Shown in pieces: positions 53,595-63,420 of a stretch of 64,000 nucleotides of DNA. The notes beneath the pieces were generated by a model. It saw nothing but the letters and a program-made list of their open reading frames with translations, was not told the origin of the DNA and ran no database searches. This stretch comes from Rhizobium sp. P40RR-XXII (GTDB taxonomy: Bacteria; Pseudomonadota; Alphaproteobacteria; Rhizobiales; Rhizobiaceae). The position numbers and the translations under genes are program-made. The stretch covers positions 1 to 64,000 of the forward strand of contig NZ_JABAII010000002.1 in NCBI RefSeq assembly GCF_012641405.1. The letters are read 5' to 3'. Each line of letters opens with the position of its first letter. Position 1 is the stretch's first letter.

Positions 53595-54296
53595 TCAGGC
53601 TCCCGCAGCCAGGCTATTGTGCTTGCGCTTCATGAATTCCTTGGCGGTTTCGACCGCCACCGCAGCGTCGCGGCAATAGGCGTCCGCACCGACAGCCTTG
53701 CCGAACTCCTCGTTGAGCGGCGCGCCGCCGACCAGCACGACATAGTCGTCGCGCAGGCCTTTTTCCTTCAGCGTGTCGATAACGACCTTCATGTAGGGCA
53801 TGGTAGTGGTCAGCAGCGCCGACATGCCGAGAATGTCGGGCTGTTCGCGTTCGATGGCGTCGAGATAGTTTTCGACCGGATTGTTGATTCCAAGGTCGAT
53901 GACATCGAAGCCGGCGCCTTCCATCATCATGCCGACGAGGTTCTTGCCGATGTCGTGAATGTCGCCCTTGACGGTGCCGATCACCATCTTGCCGAGCTTG
54001 GGTGCACCGGTCAGTGCCAGCAGCGGACGCAGGATGGCCATGCCGGCCTTCATCGCATTGGCGGAAAGCAAAACTTCCGGAACAAAGAGAATGCCATCGC
54101 GGAAGTCGATGCCGACGATGCGCATGCCTTCGACAAGCGCTTGCGTCAGGACGTCGTAAGGCGTCCAGCCGCGGTCGAGAAGGATCTGCGTCGCTTCCTC
54201 GATCTCTTCCTTCAAGCCGTCATATAGATCATCATGCATCTGCTGCACGAGTTCTTCATCAGAAAGTTCCGCGAGAATGATTTCGTCGTCAGACAT
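53595..54296 (-). CDS. Corrinoid protein (MttC/MtgC-like)
   Basis: A 233-residue methyltransferase corrinoid protein. B12-binding 2 helical cap (ELVQQMHDDLYDGLKEEIEEATQILLDRGW, ILFVPEVLLSANAMKAGM) and B12-binding domain with the cobalt-ligating D-x-H-x-x-G (Asp112, His114, Gly117 in GDIHDIGKNL), then LGMSALLTTTMPYMKVVID and VLVGGAPLNEEF. It carries the methyl group between the MttB-like enzyme and the THF methyltransferase. ATG 54296 is chosen. It is divergent from the MttB gene with 261 bases between. Confidence 0.93.
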   Translation of the reverse strand: MSDDEIILAELSDEELVQQMHDDLYDGLKEEIEEATQILLDRGWTPYDVLTQALVEGMRIVGIDFRDGILFVPEVLLSANAMKAGMAILRPLLALTGAPKLGKMVIGTVKGDIHDIGKNLVGMMMEGAGFDVIDLGINNPVENYLDAIEREQPDILGMSALLTTTMPYMKVVIDTLKEKGLRDDYVVLVGGAPLNEEFGKAVGADAYCRDAAVAVETAKEFMKRKHNSLAAGA

Positions 54297-54397
54297 GCGC
54301 TCCATCCCATTTTCGTGCAATGCATCAGAGGCTTGTATAAAACAGTGTCGTTATTACCGATAGACCCGAAGTCTGCCAAAACTCTTTTCGAATGCGA

Positions 54398-54420
54398 CGT
54401 CGCGCGGATCAATCGCGACG
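54398..54420. promoter_or_regulatory. Inverted repeat in the corrinoid/MttB divergent promoter
   Basis: CGTCGCG (54398-54404) and CGCGACG (54414-54420) form a perfect dyad with nine bases between. It is placed midway between the starts of the two divergent genes, as expected for a shared operator. The regulator is unknown; the GlxA- and LysR-type proteins to the left are candidates. Confidence 0.4.
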
Positions 54421-54557
54421 AATGGAGAACAGTCGATATTGCCGCACCGATGTCTGTCCTATGCTAATTGCTGGCGCATTAAGGAACGTCCGGTTGGTGG
54501 AATCGGGTAGCATAGGGTTATGACAGACGCATTCATGCGCAGGAGTGAGGAAACATC

Positions 54558-56138
54558 ATGGACGATATGATTGAGCAACCGGCTGCAGGCGGAGAAGGCG
54601 GCGGACGGCGTTCGCGCGGCGAAGGCAGGGGTGCCGCGGCGAGGCGCGCCTCGCGCAGCGGCGGCGGACCGGCCCCTTCGCTCCCCTATATCACTCGGAA
54701 GATCGGTGTCTATGAAGTGCTCGATGAAGAAGGTCTGCAGCTTATTGAGCGCAACGCCGACACCGTGCTCGAGGAAATCGGCATCGAGTTTCGTGACGAT
54801 GCGGAGGCTTTGGCGCTCTGGAAGGAAGCCGGCGCCGACGTGCGTGGCCAGCGTGTGCATTTCCCGAAGGGACTTTGCCGCGAACTTCTGAAGACGGCGC
54901 CGAAAGAATTTACGTGGCATGCGCGCAACAGCGCCCGCAACGCCCATGTAGGCGGCAAGGCGACGATCTTCGCGCCCGTCTACGGCCCGCCCTTCGTACG
55001 TGACCTCGAAGGCAACCGCCGCTATGCGACGATCGAGGATTTCCGCAATTTCGTGAAGCTCGCCTATATGGCGCCGTCGATGCATTCGTCCGGCGGCACG
55101 GTTTGCGAGCCCGTCGATATCCCGGTCAACAAGCGCCATCTCGATATGGTCTACAGCCATATCAAATATTCCGACAAGCCGTTCATGGGCTCGGTCACGG
55201 CACCGGAGCGTGCCGAAGACACCATCGCGATGGCGAAGATCGTCTTCGGCGACGAGTTCGTCGAGAACAATTGCGTGACGCTGAACCTGATCAATGCCAA
55301 CTCACCGATGGTGTTCGACGAGACCATGCTCGGTGCCTTGAAGGTCTATGCGCGACATAATCAGGCCTCGGTCGTTTCTCCGTTCATCTTGTCCGGCGCG
55401 ATGAGCCCGGTGACGGTGGCGGGCACGCTGACACAGATCCTCGCCGAGGTGCTGGCCGGCGCTTCCTTCACGCAGCTGATCCGCAAGGGCTCGCCGGTCC
55501 TATTTGGCACCTTCGCCGCATCCATTTCGATGCAGTCGGGCGCACCGACCTTCGGCACGCCGGAGCCGTCGCTCGTCTCCTATGGCGCGGCACAGCTTGC
55601 CCGCCGTCTCGGTCTGCCGTTCCGTACCGGCGGTTCGCTCTGCGCTTCGAAGGTGCCGGATGCGCAGGCTGCGCATGAATCCGCCAGCACCTTGAACATG
55701 ACGCTGCTGGCGGGCACGAATTTCGTGCTGCACGCGGCCGGCTGGCTCGAGGGCGGTCTCGTCTCCTCCTACGAGAAGTTCATGATCGACCAGGACCAGC
55801 TCGGCATGATGCAGAAGATGGCGGAAGGTATCGACCTCTCCGACAATGGCCAGGCGCTGGATGCCATCCGCGAAGTCGGACCCGGAAGCCATTATCTCGG
55901 CTGCGGCCACACGCAGGCCAATTTCCAATCTGCCTTCTATCGCTCGGCGCTTGCCGACAACAATTCTTTCGAGCAGTGGGAGATCGAAGGCCAGAAGCGC
56001 ATCGAGGAACGCGCCAACGCCCTTTGCCGCTCCTGGCTCGATCACTACGAAGCGCCGCCGCTCGATCCGGCCATCGACGAAGCCTTGCTCGCCTATATCC
56101 AGAAGCGCAAGGACTCCATGCCGGACGCCTTCACCTGA
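54558..56138 (+). CDS. MttB-superfamily methyltransferase without pyrrolysine
   Basis: A 526-residue COG5598 enzyme. The catalytic TIM barrel (GVYEVLDEEGLQLIERNADTVLEEIG, SSGGTVCEPVDIPVNK, GTNFVLHAAGWLEGGLVSSYEKFMIDQDQLG) resembles trimethylamine methyltransferase, but no in-frame UAG occurs, so it belongs to the non-Pyl branch that includes glycine betaine:corrinoid methyltransferase MtgB and the proline betaine and carnitine enzymes. Nearby betaine transport and BHMT genes favour glycine betaine. Residues 1-38 are a Gly/Arg-rich tail (seven Arg between 17 and 33) ahead of the catalytic domain. Confidence 0.92.
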   Translation: MDDMIEQPAAGGEGGGRRSRGEGRGAAARRASRSGGGPAPSLPYITRKIGVYEVLDEEGLQLIERNADTVLEEIGIEFRDDAEALALWKEAGADVRGQRVHFPKGLCRELLKTAPKEFTWHARNSARNAHVGGKATIFAPVYGPPFVRDLEGNRRYATIEDFRNFVKLAYMAPSMHSSGGTVCEPVDIPVNKRHLDMVYSHIKYSDKPFMGSVTAPERAEDTIAMAKIVFGDEFVENNCVTLNLINANSPMVFDETMLGALKVYARHNQASVVSPFILSGAMSPVTVAGTLTQILAEVLAGASFTQLIRKGSPVLFGTFAASISMQSGAPTFGTPEPSLVSYGAAQLARRLGLPFRTGGSLCASKVPDAQAAHESASTLNMTLLAGTNFVLHAAGWLEGGLVSSYEKFMIDQDQLGMMQKMAEGIDLSDNGQALDAIREVGPGSHYLGCGHTQANFQSAFYRSALADNNSFEQWEIEGQKRIEERANALCRSWLDHYEAPPLDPAIDEALLAYIQKRKDSMPDAFT

Positions 56139-56239
56139 AGAGAGCCCGAGGCCGCCAGGGAGCAAGGCGGTGCGACGCGCGTCGCCGACCTGATCCAGAA
56201 GGAAGTCTGGCGGCCGCACTATCAATATAAGGGGCCACG

Positions 56240-56932
56240 ATGAACCGCGGCCCCGCCATTTTCGAACAGCTCCGTGCGACACTCGGTGTCCACGGAGTTT
56301 TCGTTCGCGGCAGCTTGTCCTTCAATGAAGGCGAGGGGCCGTTGCTGACGGATGGCACGCCTGCGCGCGGTGTCGTGCTGCTGGGTAATATCGGCGGCTC
56401 GATCTGGCCGACGTTTTCGGCCTGGCGAAATATGGCCGAAAACAGGATGCGCCGGGATCCTCTCGATAATTGGTCGAAGGCGATCATCCGCCCAGTCGCG
56501 CAGATGTTGGGCGCAACGGCCTATTTCCCTTCGGATCCGCCCTGGCAGCCGTTCCAGCGATGGGCCATGCAAGCCGAGGGATTGCAGGCATCGCCGCTCG
56601 GCATATTGATCCATCCGGAATACGGCCTATGGCATGGATATCGCGGTGCCCTGGGATTTGCCGACGATTTGAAGATGGCTCAGACGGCAGCATCTTCTCC
56701 GCATCCATGTGCCTTATGCGTGGGGAAGCCTTGTCTCACGGCCTGTCCCGCCGAATCCGTGACCCCAACGGGTTTTGATGTTCAGGGCTGTCGCTCGCAT
56801 TTGCGCACGCAGAAAGGGCAGGCCGGCTGCATGACCGGCGGCTGTCTTGCGCGCGATGCCTGTCCGGTCGGGGCCGATTATCGTTATCCCGCCGAGCAGC
56901 TTGCCTTCCATATGGCGGCGCTCCAGCTTTAG
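56240..56932 (+). CDS. Eight-cysteine ferredoxin-like protein
   Basis: A 230-residue protein with a QueG/reductive-dehalogenase-like N-terminal part (VVLLGNIGGSIWPTFSAW) and a C-terminal iron-sulfur region: Cys157, Cys160, Cys165, Cys169 in HPCALCVGKPCLTACPAE, then Cys184, Cys197, Cys202, Cys208. Two 4Fe-4S clusters are likely. It lies 101 bases after MttB on the same strand and may deliver electrons to the ASKHA activator. The start ATG overlaps the stop of an in-frame extension of mttB (see findings). Confidence 0.8.
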   Translation: MNRGPAIFEQLRATLGVHGVFVRGSLSFNEGEGPLLTDGTPARGVVLLGNIGGSIWPTFSAWRNMAENRMRRDPLDNWSKAIIRPVAQMLGATAYFPSDPPWQPFQRWAMQAEGLQASPLGILIHPEYGLWHGYRGALGFADDLKMAQTAASSPHPCALCVGKPCLTACPAESVTPTGFDVQGCRSHLRTQKGQAGCMTGGCLARDACPVGADYRYPAEQLAFHMAALQL

Positions 56933-56999
56933 TCCTCACGCATTCCTTGTTTCGCCGCATTGCGATGCGTTCTGAAGCTTGTGCTATTGATGCGGGGCC

Positions 57000-57746
57000 A
57001 TGCGCTTGATTCGATTGATGGTCATCCTTGCCGTTCTTGCCTGTGCCGCCACGGCATCGGCCGGCGAAGCCTGCCGCAAGGTTCAGCATCTCGGCGATGG
57101 CTACACGGTCTGCACCTTCGATCCCGCCCGCTACGATATACAGATTTTCCAGAACGACCGCAGCGGCAAGCCCTACGGCTCGTTCCGGGCGCTGGAAATC
57201 GACTTGCGCCAGGACCGGATCTACGTGCGCTTTGCCATGAACGGCGGCATGTATCTCGACGACCAATCTCCCGTCGGTCTCTTCATCGAAAACGGACGCG
57301 AAGTGAAGGCGATCAACACCAACAAGGGCTGGGGCAATTTCCATCTATTGCCGAATGGGGTCTTCTATGTCGGTTCGGGCAAGGCCGGTATCATGGAAAG
57401 CAAGGCCTTCGCCGCTTCCGGCACCAAGCCATTCTACGCGACCCAGTCCGGCCCGATGCTGGTCATCGATGGCAAGCTTCATCCGTCATTTCTGGCCGAC
57501 AGCACCAGTCTTAAAACACGGAACGGCGTCGGCGTCACCGTGGATGGGCTCGTCGTGTTCGCGATTTCCGACGGAGCTGTCCGCTTTCACGACTTTGCGA
57601 CACTGTTCCGCGACGATTTGAAATGTCCGAACGCGCTGTTTCTCGATGGCAGCATTTCCAGCCTCGACGTTCCGGAATGGCAAAGGCGCGACAGCCTGTT
57701 TCCGCTCGGCCCGATCATTGCGGTGACGCAAATGCTGCCGGGCTAA
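57000..57746 (+). CDS. DUF2233 phosphodiester glycosidase-family protein
   Basis: A 248-residue exported protein. Signal RLIRLMVILAVLACAATASA, then the NAGPA/DUF2233 fold: FAMNGGMYLDDQSPVGLFIENGREVKAIN, FHLLPNGVFYVG, GPMLVIDGKLHPSF, RNGVGVTVDGLVVFAISDG and CPNALFLDGSISSLDVP. The family includes the lysosomal uncovering enzyme and bacterial exopolysaccharide-linked hydrolases; the substrate here is unknown. Confidence 0.87.
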   Translation: MRLIRLMVILAVLACAATASAGEACRKVQHLGDGYTVCTFDPARYDIQIFQNDRSGKPYGSFRALEIDLRQDRIYVRFAMNGGMYLDDQSPVGLFIENGREVKAINTNKGWGNFHLLPNGVFYVGSGKAGIMESKAFAASGTKPFYATQSGPMLVIDGKLHPSFLADSTSLKTRNGVGVTVDGLVVFAISDGAVRFHDFATLFRDDLKCPNALFLDGSISSLDVPEWQRRDSLFPLGPIIAVTQMLPG

Positions 57747-57878
57747 GGCAGCTTCCATAGACAGGCAAGATCGCCTTCCCGAAGCTCTCCACCGGCTCTC
57801 GGCCTCGTAAGGTTTGAGCAAGCCCCATTGCGCAGTTTTCAAGCAAGGGGTTCCAGCGAGTCTTTGAGAAGGATCAAC

Positions 57879-58811
57879 ATGCACGCGCTAGCGGAGAAAC
57901 AGACTGTCGCATCGCATGGCGCGGAGCACGCCCTGCCAGCCTTTCCTTTCGGTTGGGAGCATCACAAGGATCGGCACTGCATTTGGATCGTCAGCCCCGA
58001 GGGCTACATTCACAGCCGCGCTTTCGAGGATGTTGCCCTCGGTCTTCACTATGCCTTTGCCGAACTCGGCGGCAGTGCGCCTCTGGTTACCGATCCACGA
58101 GACTGGAATGGACGGGCGCCGATCGTTTACGGCGCTAATTTGCTGCCGTCGGTCGCGGCACAATGGCTGCCACCTGAGAGCGTCATCGTGAATATGGAGC
58201 AGGTCTCCGCCGAAAGCAGTTGGATCAACCATCGGTATCTCGGACTGCTCAAGAAGTTCGCCGTGCTCGATTATAGCGAGCGTAATCGCCAGGGACTGGC
58301 CAAGTTCGGCGTTCCCGCCGAAATTCTTGATGTGGGATACAACAAGCATCTGACGCGCGTGCCCCAAGCGCCGGTGAAGGATATCGACGTTCTCTTTTAC
58401 GGCTCAGTCAACGAGCGCCGCAAGAATGTGCTGGTGGCGCTGCAATCAAGCGGACTGAACCTTGTTCACCTGTTCGGTGTATATGGCGCCGAGCGCGACG
58501 CCCTCATCGGGCGCTCCAAAATCGTCCTTAACGTGCATCATTTCGACGCCGCGATTTTCGAGATTTGCCGCGTTTCCTTCTTGCTTGCCAATGGCGCCTG
58601 CGTCGTCAGCGAAGGCAATATCCAGGATCCGGAAGTGGCCGCTTTTGCCGAAGGAATGGCGTTTTGCGATTACGATCGGCTTGTTGAAGCCTGCATCGAA
58701 CTCGTTCGTGACGACGAGAGGCGGACGGCAATTGCAAGCCGCGGCTTCAGCCTTATGCGCGAGCGCCAGCAGTCGGCCATCCTTTCCGCCTTGATGGCAA
58801 GAGGCGGCTAG
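57879..58811 (+). CDS. Glycosyltransferase-like protein, atypical GT1/4
   Basis: A 310-residue cytoplasmic protein with glycosyltransferase features: PVKDIDVLFYGSVNERRKNVLVAL and VHLFGVYGAERDALIGRSKIVLNVHHFDAAIFEICRVSFLLANGACVVSEG, which match the CgeB/GT4-like donor-binding region. ATG 57879 chosen. It is followed by a second glycosyltransferase and glf, so it probably adds a sugar to a galactofuranose-containing glycan. Confidence 0.72.
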   Translation: MHALAEKQTVASHGAEHALPAFPFGWEHHKDRHCIWIVSPEGYIHSRAFEDVALGLHYAFAELGGSAPLVTDPRDWNGRAPIVYGANLLPSVAAQWLPPESVIVNMEQVSAESSWINHRYLGLLKKFAVLDYSERNRQGLAKFGVPAEILDVGYNKHLTRVPQAPVKDIDVLFYGSVNERRKNVLVALQSSGLNLVHLFGVYGAERDALIGRSKIVLNVHHFDAAIFEICRVSFLLANGACVVSEGNIQDPEVAAFAEGMAFCDYDRLVEACIELVRDDERRTAIASRGFSLMRERQQSAILSALMARGG

Positions 58812-58890
58812 GTTTTTAGAGATTTTGGCAGCGAACCGGGTGCCCGCGGCGGCTGGATCGGCAAACGACATGTGAAGGCGGATTGCGACA

Positions 58891-59865
58891 ATGACTGGAA
58901 ATGAAACGATCTACATCCTCTGCCCACCCAATCATATGACGGGTGGCCCGGAAGCCCTTCACCAGCTTTGCGCCCGGCTGACCAAAATCGGGCGCAGCGC
59001 TAGAATGGTCTATACCAATGGTTCCGATCACTCCCTGATGCCATCCCCCGAGGGGGAAACCACGATGGTATTTCGGGAATACGAGAATGCCGTCCATCCG
59101 CAATATCGGGCCTATGCGACCGAAAGCTCGGACTACATTATCGATAACGAAAACGCGATCGTGGTGTTTCCGGAGATATGGCCGCATCTGATTCCACTCT
59201 TCAAGAAGGCAGCTAAGGCCTATTGGTGGCTGAGTTTCGATTACGGCATGCGGCATCTGATGCCATTGGGCGGCGTACCGTTCCTTCTGGAGAACGACTG
59301 CAAGATGTTGTCGCAATCCTCTTATGCCACGGCACAGCTCAATATTTTGGGCTTCAGCGATGTCTTGCGGATCTCGGATTTTACGACGCTGGCAAACAAC
59401 GTGCCGCCACAACCGATTCAGCAGCGGCGCGATCTGGTTCTGTTCAACAACAAGGCCGAGGCTTTCGGGCGCCAACTGGCGACCATGTGTCCGCAATATG
59501 AATTCAAGATCCTGAGCAATATGTCGCCGACGGAAGTCCATCAAAACATGGCGCAAGCCAAGGTTTACGTCGACTTCGGTCCGCATGCCGGCAAGGATCG
59601 CATGCCGCGGGAAGCAGCGCTGCTCGGATGCTGCGTGATCACCGGCCGGAACGGCTCAGCCAACAATTTCGAGGATTTGCCCATTCCGGCCAAATACAAG
59701 TTTGGCAATCATCCCCAGCGAACGCACGAGATTTCAAGGGCGATCGGTGACGTGATCCAGAATTTCTCGGAGAGGTTCGAGGATTTCGGCGTCTATCGGC
59801 GCTCTATCGCCGTCGAAGAAACAAAGTTCGAATTGGAGGTCTTCAGTGTATTCGGGCAAGTCTGA
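58891..59865 (+). CDS. Glycosyltransferase-like protein
   Basis: A 324-residue protein starting TIYILCPPNHMTGGPEALHQLCARL, a GT4-type N-terminal domain, with a C-terminal DFGPHAGKDRMPREAALLGCCVITGRNGSANNFEDLPIP that looks like a nucleotide-sugar binding half. It lies between the other glycosyltransferase and glf on the same strand. Acceptor and donor are unknown, although UDP-galactofuranose is a natural guess. Confidence 0.72.
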   Translation: MTGNETIYILCPPNHMTGGPEALHQLCARLTKIGRSARMVYTNGSDHSLMPSPEGETTMVFREYENAVHPQYRAYATESSDYIIDNENAIVVFPEIWPHLIPLFKKAAKAYWWLSFDYGMRHLMPLGGVPFLLENDCKMLSQSSYATAQLNILGFSDVLRISDFTTLANNVPPQPIQQRRDLVLFNNKAEAFGRQLATMCPQYEFKILSNMSPTEVHQNMAQAKVYVDFGPHAGKDRMPREAALLGCCVITGRNGSANNFEDLPIPAKYKFGNHPQRTHEISRAIGDVIQNFSERFEDFGVYRRSIAVEETKFELEVFSVFGQV

Positions 59866-59871
59866 TCGTAG

Positions 59872-61077
<1,206 letters not shown>

Positions 61078-61159
61078 ACGGCGTCCAGACATGCGCCCGC
61101 GTTGGCATGCATCTGCAGGCAGAGCCGAATAAGACTCATGACGAAATGTCGGATTTGCA

Positions 61160-61188
61160 GAGGAAAGCCCGGCTGCCGGGCTTTCCTC
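61160..61188. terminator. Strong bidirectional terminator after glf
   Basis: GAGGAAAGCCCGG (61160-61172) pairs perfectly with CCGGGCTTTCCTC (61176-61188) around a CTG loop. It lies between the convergent glf and betaine-homocysteine methyltransferase genes and serves both. Confidence 0.85.
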
Positions 61189-61195
61189 TCGCTCA

Positions 61196-62209
61196 TTAAG
61201 AGCGTCTGCGGCGTTCGCGAGCCGGCGCCGAACCACCTTCATTGGCGGTCTTGTTGCGCAAGGGGCCGATCTTTTCGATGATCGTCTCCAAAGTCGGGCG
61301 GGGGCCGGGCACGTAGCTGTCGAGAGCCTGTCGCATGGCGGCCAGGTGGTCGCAGGAGGTACCGCAGCAGCCGCCGATGATCTTGGCGCCGGCATCGCGC
61401 GCAAGGCGCGCATAGTCGGCCATCAGCGGCGGCGTGCCGGAATAGTGGATTTCAGCGCCGCGATATTCCGGAATGCCACAATTGCCCTTGACGACAACGA
61501 TGGCGGAGGGATCTGCTTCCGTCATGTCGAGAAGGCTCGACAGGATATCCGAGGCGCCGACGCCGCAATTCGCGCCGACGGCGAGCGGGCCTTCGCCGAT
61601 GTCCGTGGCGATAGCGTGAATGTCCTTCGGATGCAGGCCCATCATGGTCTTGCCTGCCGTGTCGAACGAGCCGGTATAGGTGTAGGGCAGACCGACCTTG
61701 GCGGCGGCTTCGGCCGCGGCGCGGATTTCCTCGGGCGAGGACATGGTTTCGATCCAGGCGACATCGGCGCCTCCGGCCTGGAGGCCTTCGATCTGCTCGA
61801 CGAAGGCTGCGACGGCGTCTTCATAGGTCAAGGCGCCGAGCGGCATCAGCAGCTCTCCGGTCGGGCCTACCGAACCGGCGACGATGACCTTGCGGTCGGC
61901 CTTGTCCGCAACGGAACGTGCAATCTCGGCGGCCGCCTTGTTAAGGCTATGCACACGATCCTGAGCGTGGTGCAGCTTTAGCCGGTGACGGGTGCCGCCG
62001 AACGTGTTGGTTAGGATGATGTCGGCGCCGGCATCGACGAAATCCTGATGTAGCTTCGTGATCCGCTCCGGATGCTGTTCGTTCCAGAGTTCGGGCGCTT
62101 CGCCGGCCTCGAGGCCCATGGCGAAAAGATTGGTGCCAGTCGCGCCATCGGCAAGCAGCACGCCCTTTTCAGCAAGAAGATCGGTCAAGGGATTGATGGC
62201 GACGGTCAT
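61196..62209 (-). CDS. bmt: Betaine-homocysteine S-methyltransferase
   Basis: A 337-residue zinc-dependent homocysteine methyltransferase. The zinc ligands Cys215 (GANCGVG), Cys281 and Cys282 (GGCCGT) are present, with LLADGATGTNLFAMGL and TNTFGGTRHRL. Bmt makes methionine and dimethylglycine from glycine betaine and homocysteine. Adjacent betaine transport genes agree. The end EGGSAPARERRRRS is a basic tail, like those on the corrinoid enzymes to the left. It has its own promoter. Confidence 0.88.
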   Translation of the reverse strand: MTVAINPLTDLLAEKGVLLADGATGTNLFAMGLEAGEAPELWNEQHPERITKLHQDFVDAGADIILTNTFGGTRHRLKLHHAQDRVHSLNKAAAEIARSVADKADRKVIVAGSVGPTGELLMPLGALTYEDAVAAFVEQIEGLQAGGADVAWIETMSSPEEIRAAAEAAAKVGLPYTYTGSFDTAGKTMMGLHPKDIHAIATDIGEGPLAVGANCGVGASDILSSLLDMTEADPSAIVVVKGNCGIPEYRGAEIHYSGTPPLMADYARLARDAGAKIIGGCCGTSCDHLAAMRQALDSYVPGPRPTLETIIEKIGPLRNKTANEGGSAPARERRRRS

Positions 62210-62230
62210 GGTTTGTCCTCGGATGCGTCG

Positions 62231-62280
62231 AATATCTGGATATTAGATGCAGATATAAACATTTCTTTATGTGAACACAA
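62231..62280 (-). promoter_or_regulatory. bmt promoter with overlapping inverted repeats
   Basis: On the minus strand TTGTGT (62280-62275) and TATATC (62257-62252) are 17 bases apart. The spacer is part of an imperfect dyad, CACATAAA...TTTATATC (62273-62252). Just downstream lies AATATCTGGATATT (62231-62244), and CAGATAT/ATATCTG also pair. A repressor of methionine/SAH-type genes could bind here; none was identified. Confidence 0.5.
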
Positions 62281-62322
62281 TGACTAGATGACCCGCTTGT
62301 CTCGATGTGGCGATCGGACAAG

Positions 62323-62349
62323 AAAAAAGCGCTCGAGCAGGGCGCTTTT
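62323..62349 (-). terminator. Terminator of the betaine ABC operon
   Basis: On the minus strand AAAAGCGC (62349-62342) and GCGCTTTT (62332-62325) form a hairpin around CCTGCTCGA, followed by a T run (62328-62323). It lies just past the ATPase gene end and is a classical intrinsic terminator. Confidence 0.8.
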
Positions 62350-62367
62350 CGTTGCTGTGACAGGTGT

Positions 62368-63420
62368 TTACGCCGCTGCCATCTCGGTCGTCTCATGGGT
62401 CGTGGGCGTGACCATGGCGGCGATGATGCTTTGCAGGTCTATCATGCCGATAGGTTTTCCGCTGGCGTCGGTGACGAGCGCTCCGGTCTGGCCTGCTTCG
62501 GTTATCTGCTTGGCGGCGAGTTCCAGCGTCATGTCGCCGGGCACGCGTGCGGTGACGGGCTCGCCTCCAAGCGGCTTCATGATCGTCTGGGCCTGGATGA
62601 CGCGACCACGGTTCACCTCCTTGACGAAGGCGGTGATGTAATCGTCCGCCGGTTGCAGCACGATCTGCTGACCGGTTCCCTGCTGCACGACCTTGCCGTC
62701 GCGCAGGATCGCGATCTTGTCGCCGAGGCGCAGCGCCTCGTCGAGATCGTGGGTAATGAAGACGACGGTCTTCTTCAGTTCCTTCTGCAGATCGAGCAGG
62801 ACGCTCTGCATATCCACGCGGATCAACGGATCGAGTGCCGAATAAGCTTCGTCCATCAGCAGGATATCAGCATCGTTCGTCAGCGCCCGGGCGAGCCCGA
62901 CGCGCTGCTGCATGCCGCCGGAAAGCTGGTTCGGAAAGTGCCTCTCAAAGCCCTTCAGCCCGACGCGCTCGATCCAGTATTGGCCCTTCTTCTCGCTTTC
63001 GGAACGCGGCACGCTCTGGATGTCCAGGCCGTAGATCGTGTTCTCGATCACGGTGCGATGCGGGAGCAGCGCGAATTTCTGGAAGACCATCGCCGTCTTG
63101 TGGCGGCGGAATTCGCGCAGGTGGTTTTCGTTCATCTTGCAGACGTCGACGCCGTCATAGAGCACTTCGCCGGCGGTCGGCTCGATCAACCGGTTGATAT
63201 GGCGGATCAGCGTCGACTTGCCCGAGCCGGAAAGGCCCATGACGACGGTGATGGCGCCGGCCGGCATGTCGATGTTGATATCCTGCAGGCCGAGCACGTG
63301 ACCATGTGTCTCGTTGAGCTCGGCCTTGCCCAAACCATCCTTGACGCGGTCGACATAATCGCGCCCCCGCGGACCGAAAATCTTGTAGAGGCTTTTTATC
63401 TGGATCGCATGACTAGCCAT
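62368..63420 (-). CDS. proV: Glycine betaine/choline ABC transporter ATPase
   Basis: A 350-residue ProV/OpuAA/ChoV-type ATPase: Walker A VVMGLSGSGKST, MVFQKFALLPHRTVIEN Q-loop, LSGGMQQRVGLARALTN signature, ILLMDEAYSALDPLIRVDM Walker B, and a CBS domain at the C-terminus (MTLELAAKQITEAGQTGALVTDASGKPIGMIDLQSI). The NIYGLDIQ-type region and length match osmoprotectant importers. Its start overlaps the permease stop. It powers import of glycine betaine or choline for the enzymes to the left. Confidence 0.9.
   Translation of the reverse strand: MASHAIQIKSLYKIFGPRGRDYVDRVKDGLGKAELNETHGHVLGLQDINIDMPAGAITVVMGLSGSGKSTLIRHINRLIEPTAGEVLYDGVDVCKMNENHLREFRRHKTAMVFQKFALLPHRTVIENTIYGLDIQSVPRSESEKKGQYWIERVGLKGFERHFPNQLSGGMQQRVGLARALTNDADILLMDEAYSALDPLIRVDMQSVLLDLQKELKKTVVFITHDLDEALRLGDKIAILRDGKVVQQGTGQQIVLQPADDYITAFVKEVNRGRVIQAQTIMKPLGGEPVTARVPGDMTLELAAKQITEAGQTGALVTDASGKPIGMIDLQSIIAAMVTPTTHETTEMAAA

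Noticed and set aside
54558..56138. Pyrrolysine in the MttB-like enzyme
   Set aside because: No in-frame UAG occurs in the gene and no pyl genes were seen; it belongs to the non-Pyl branch.
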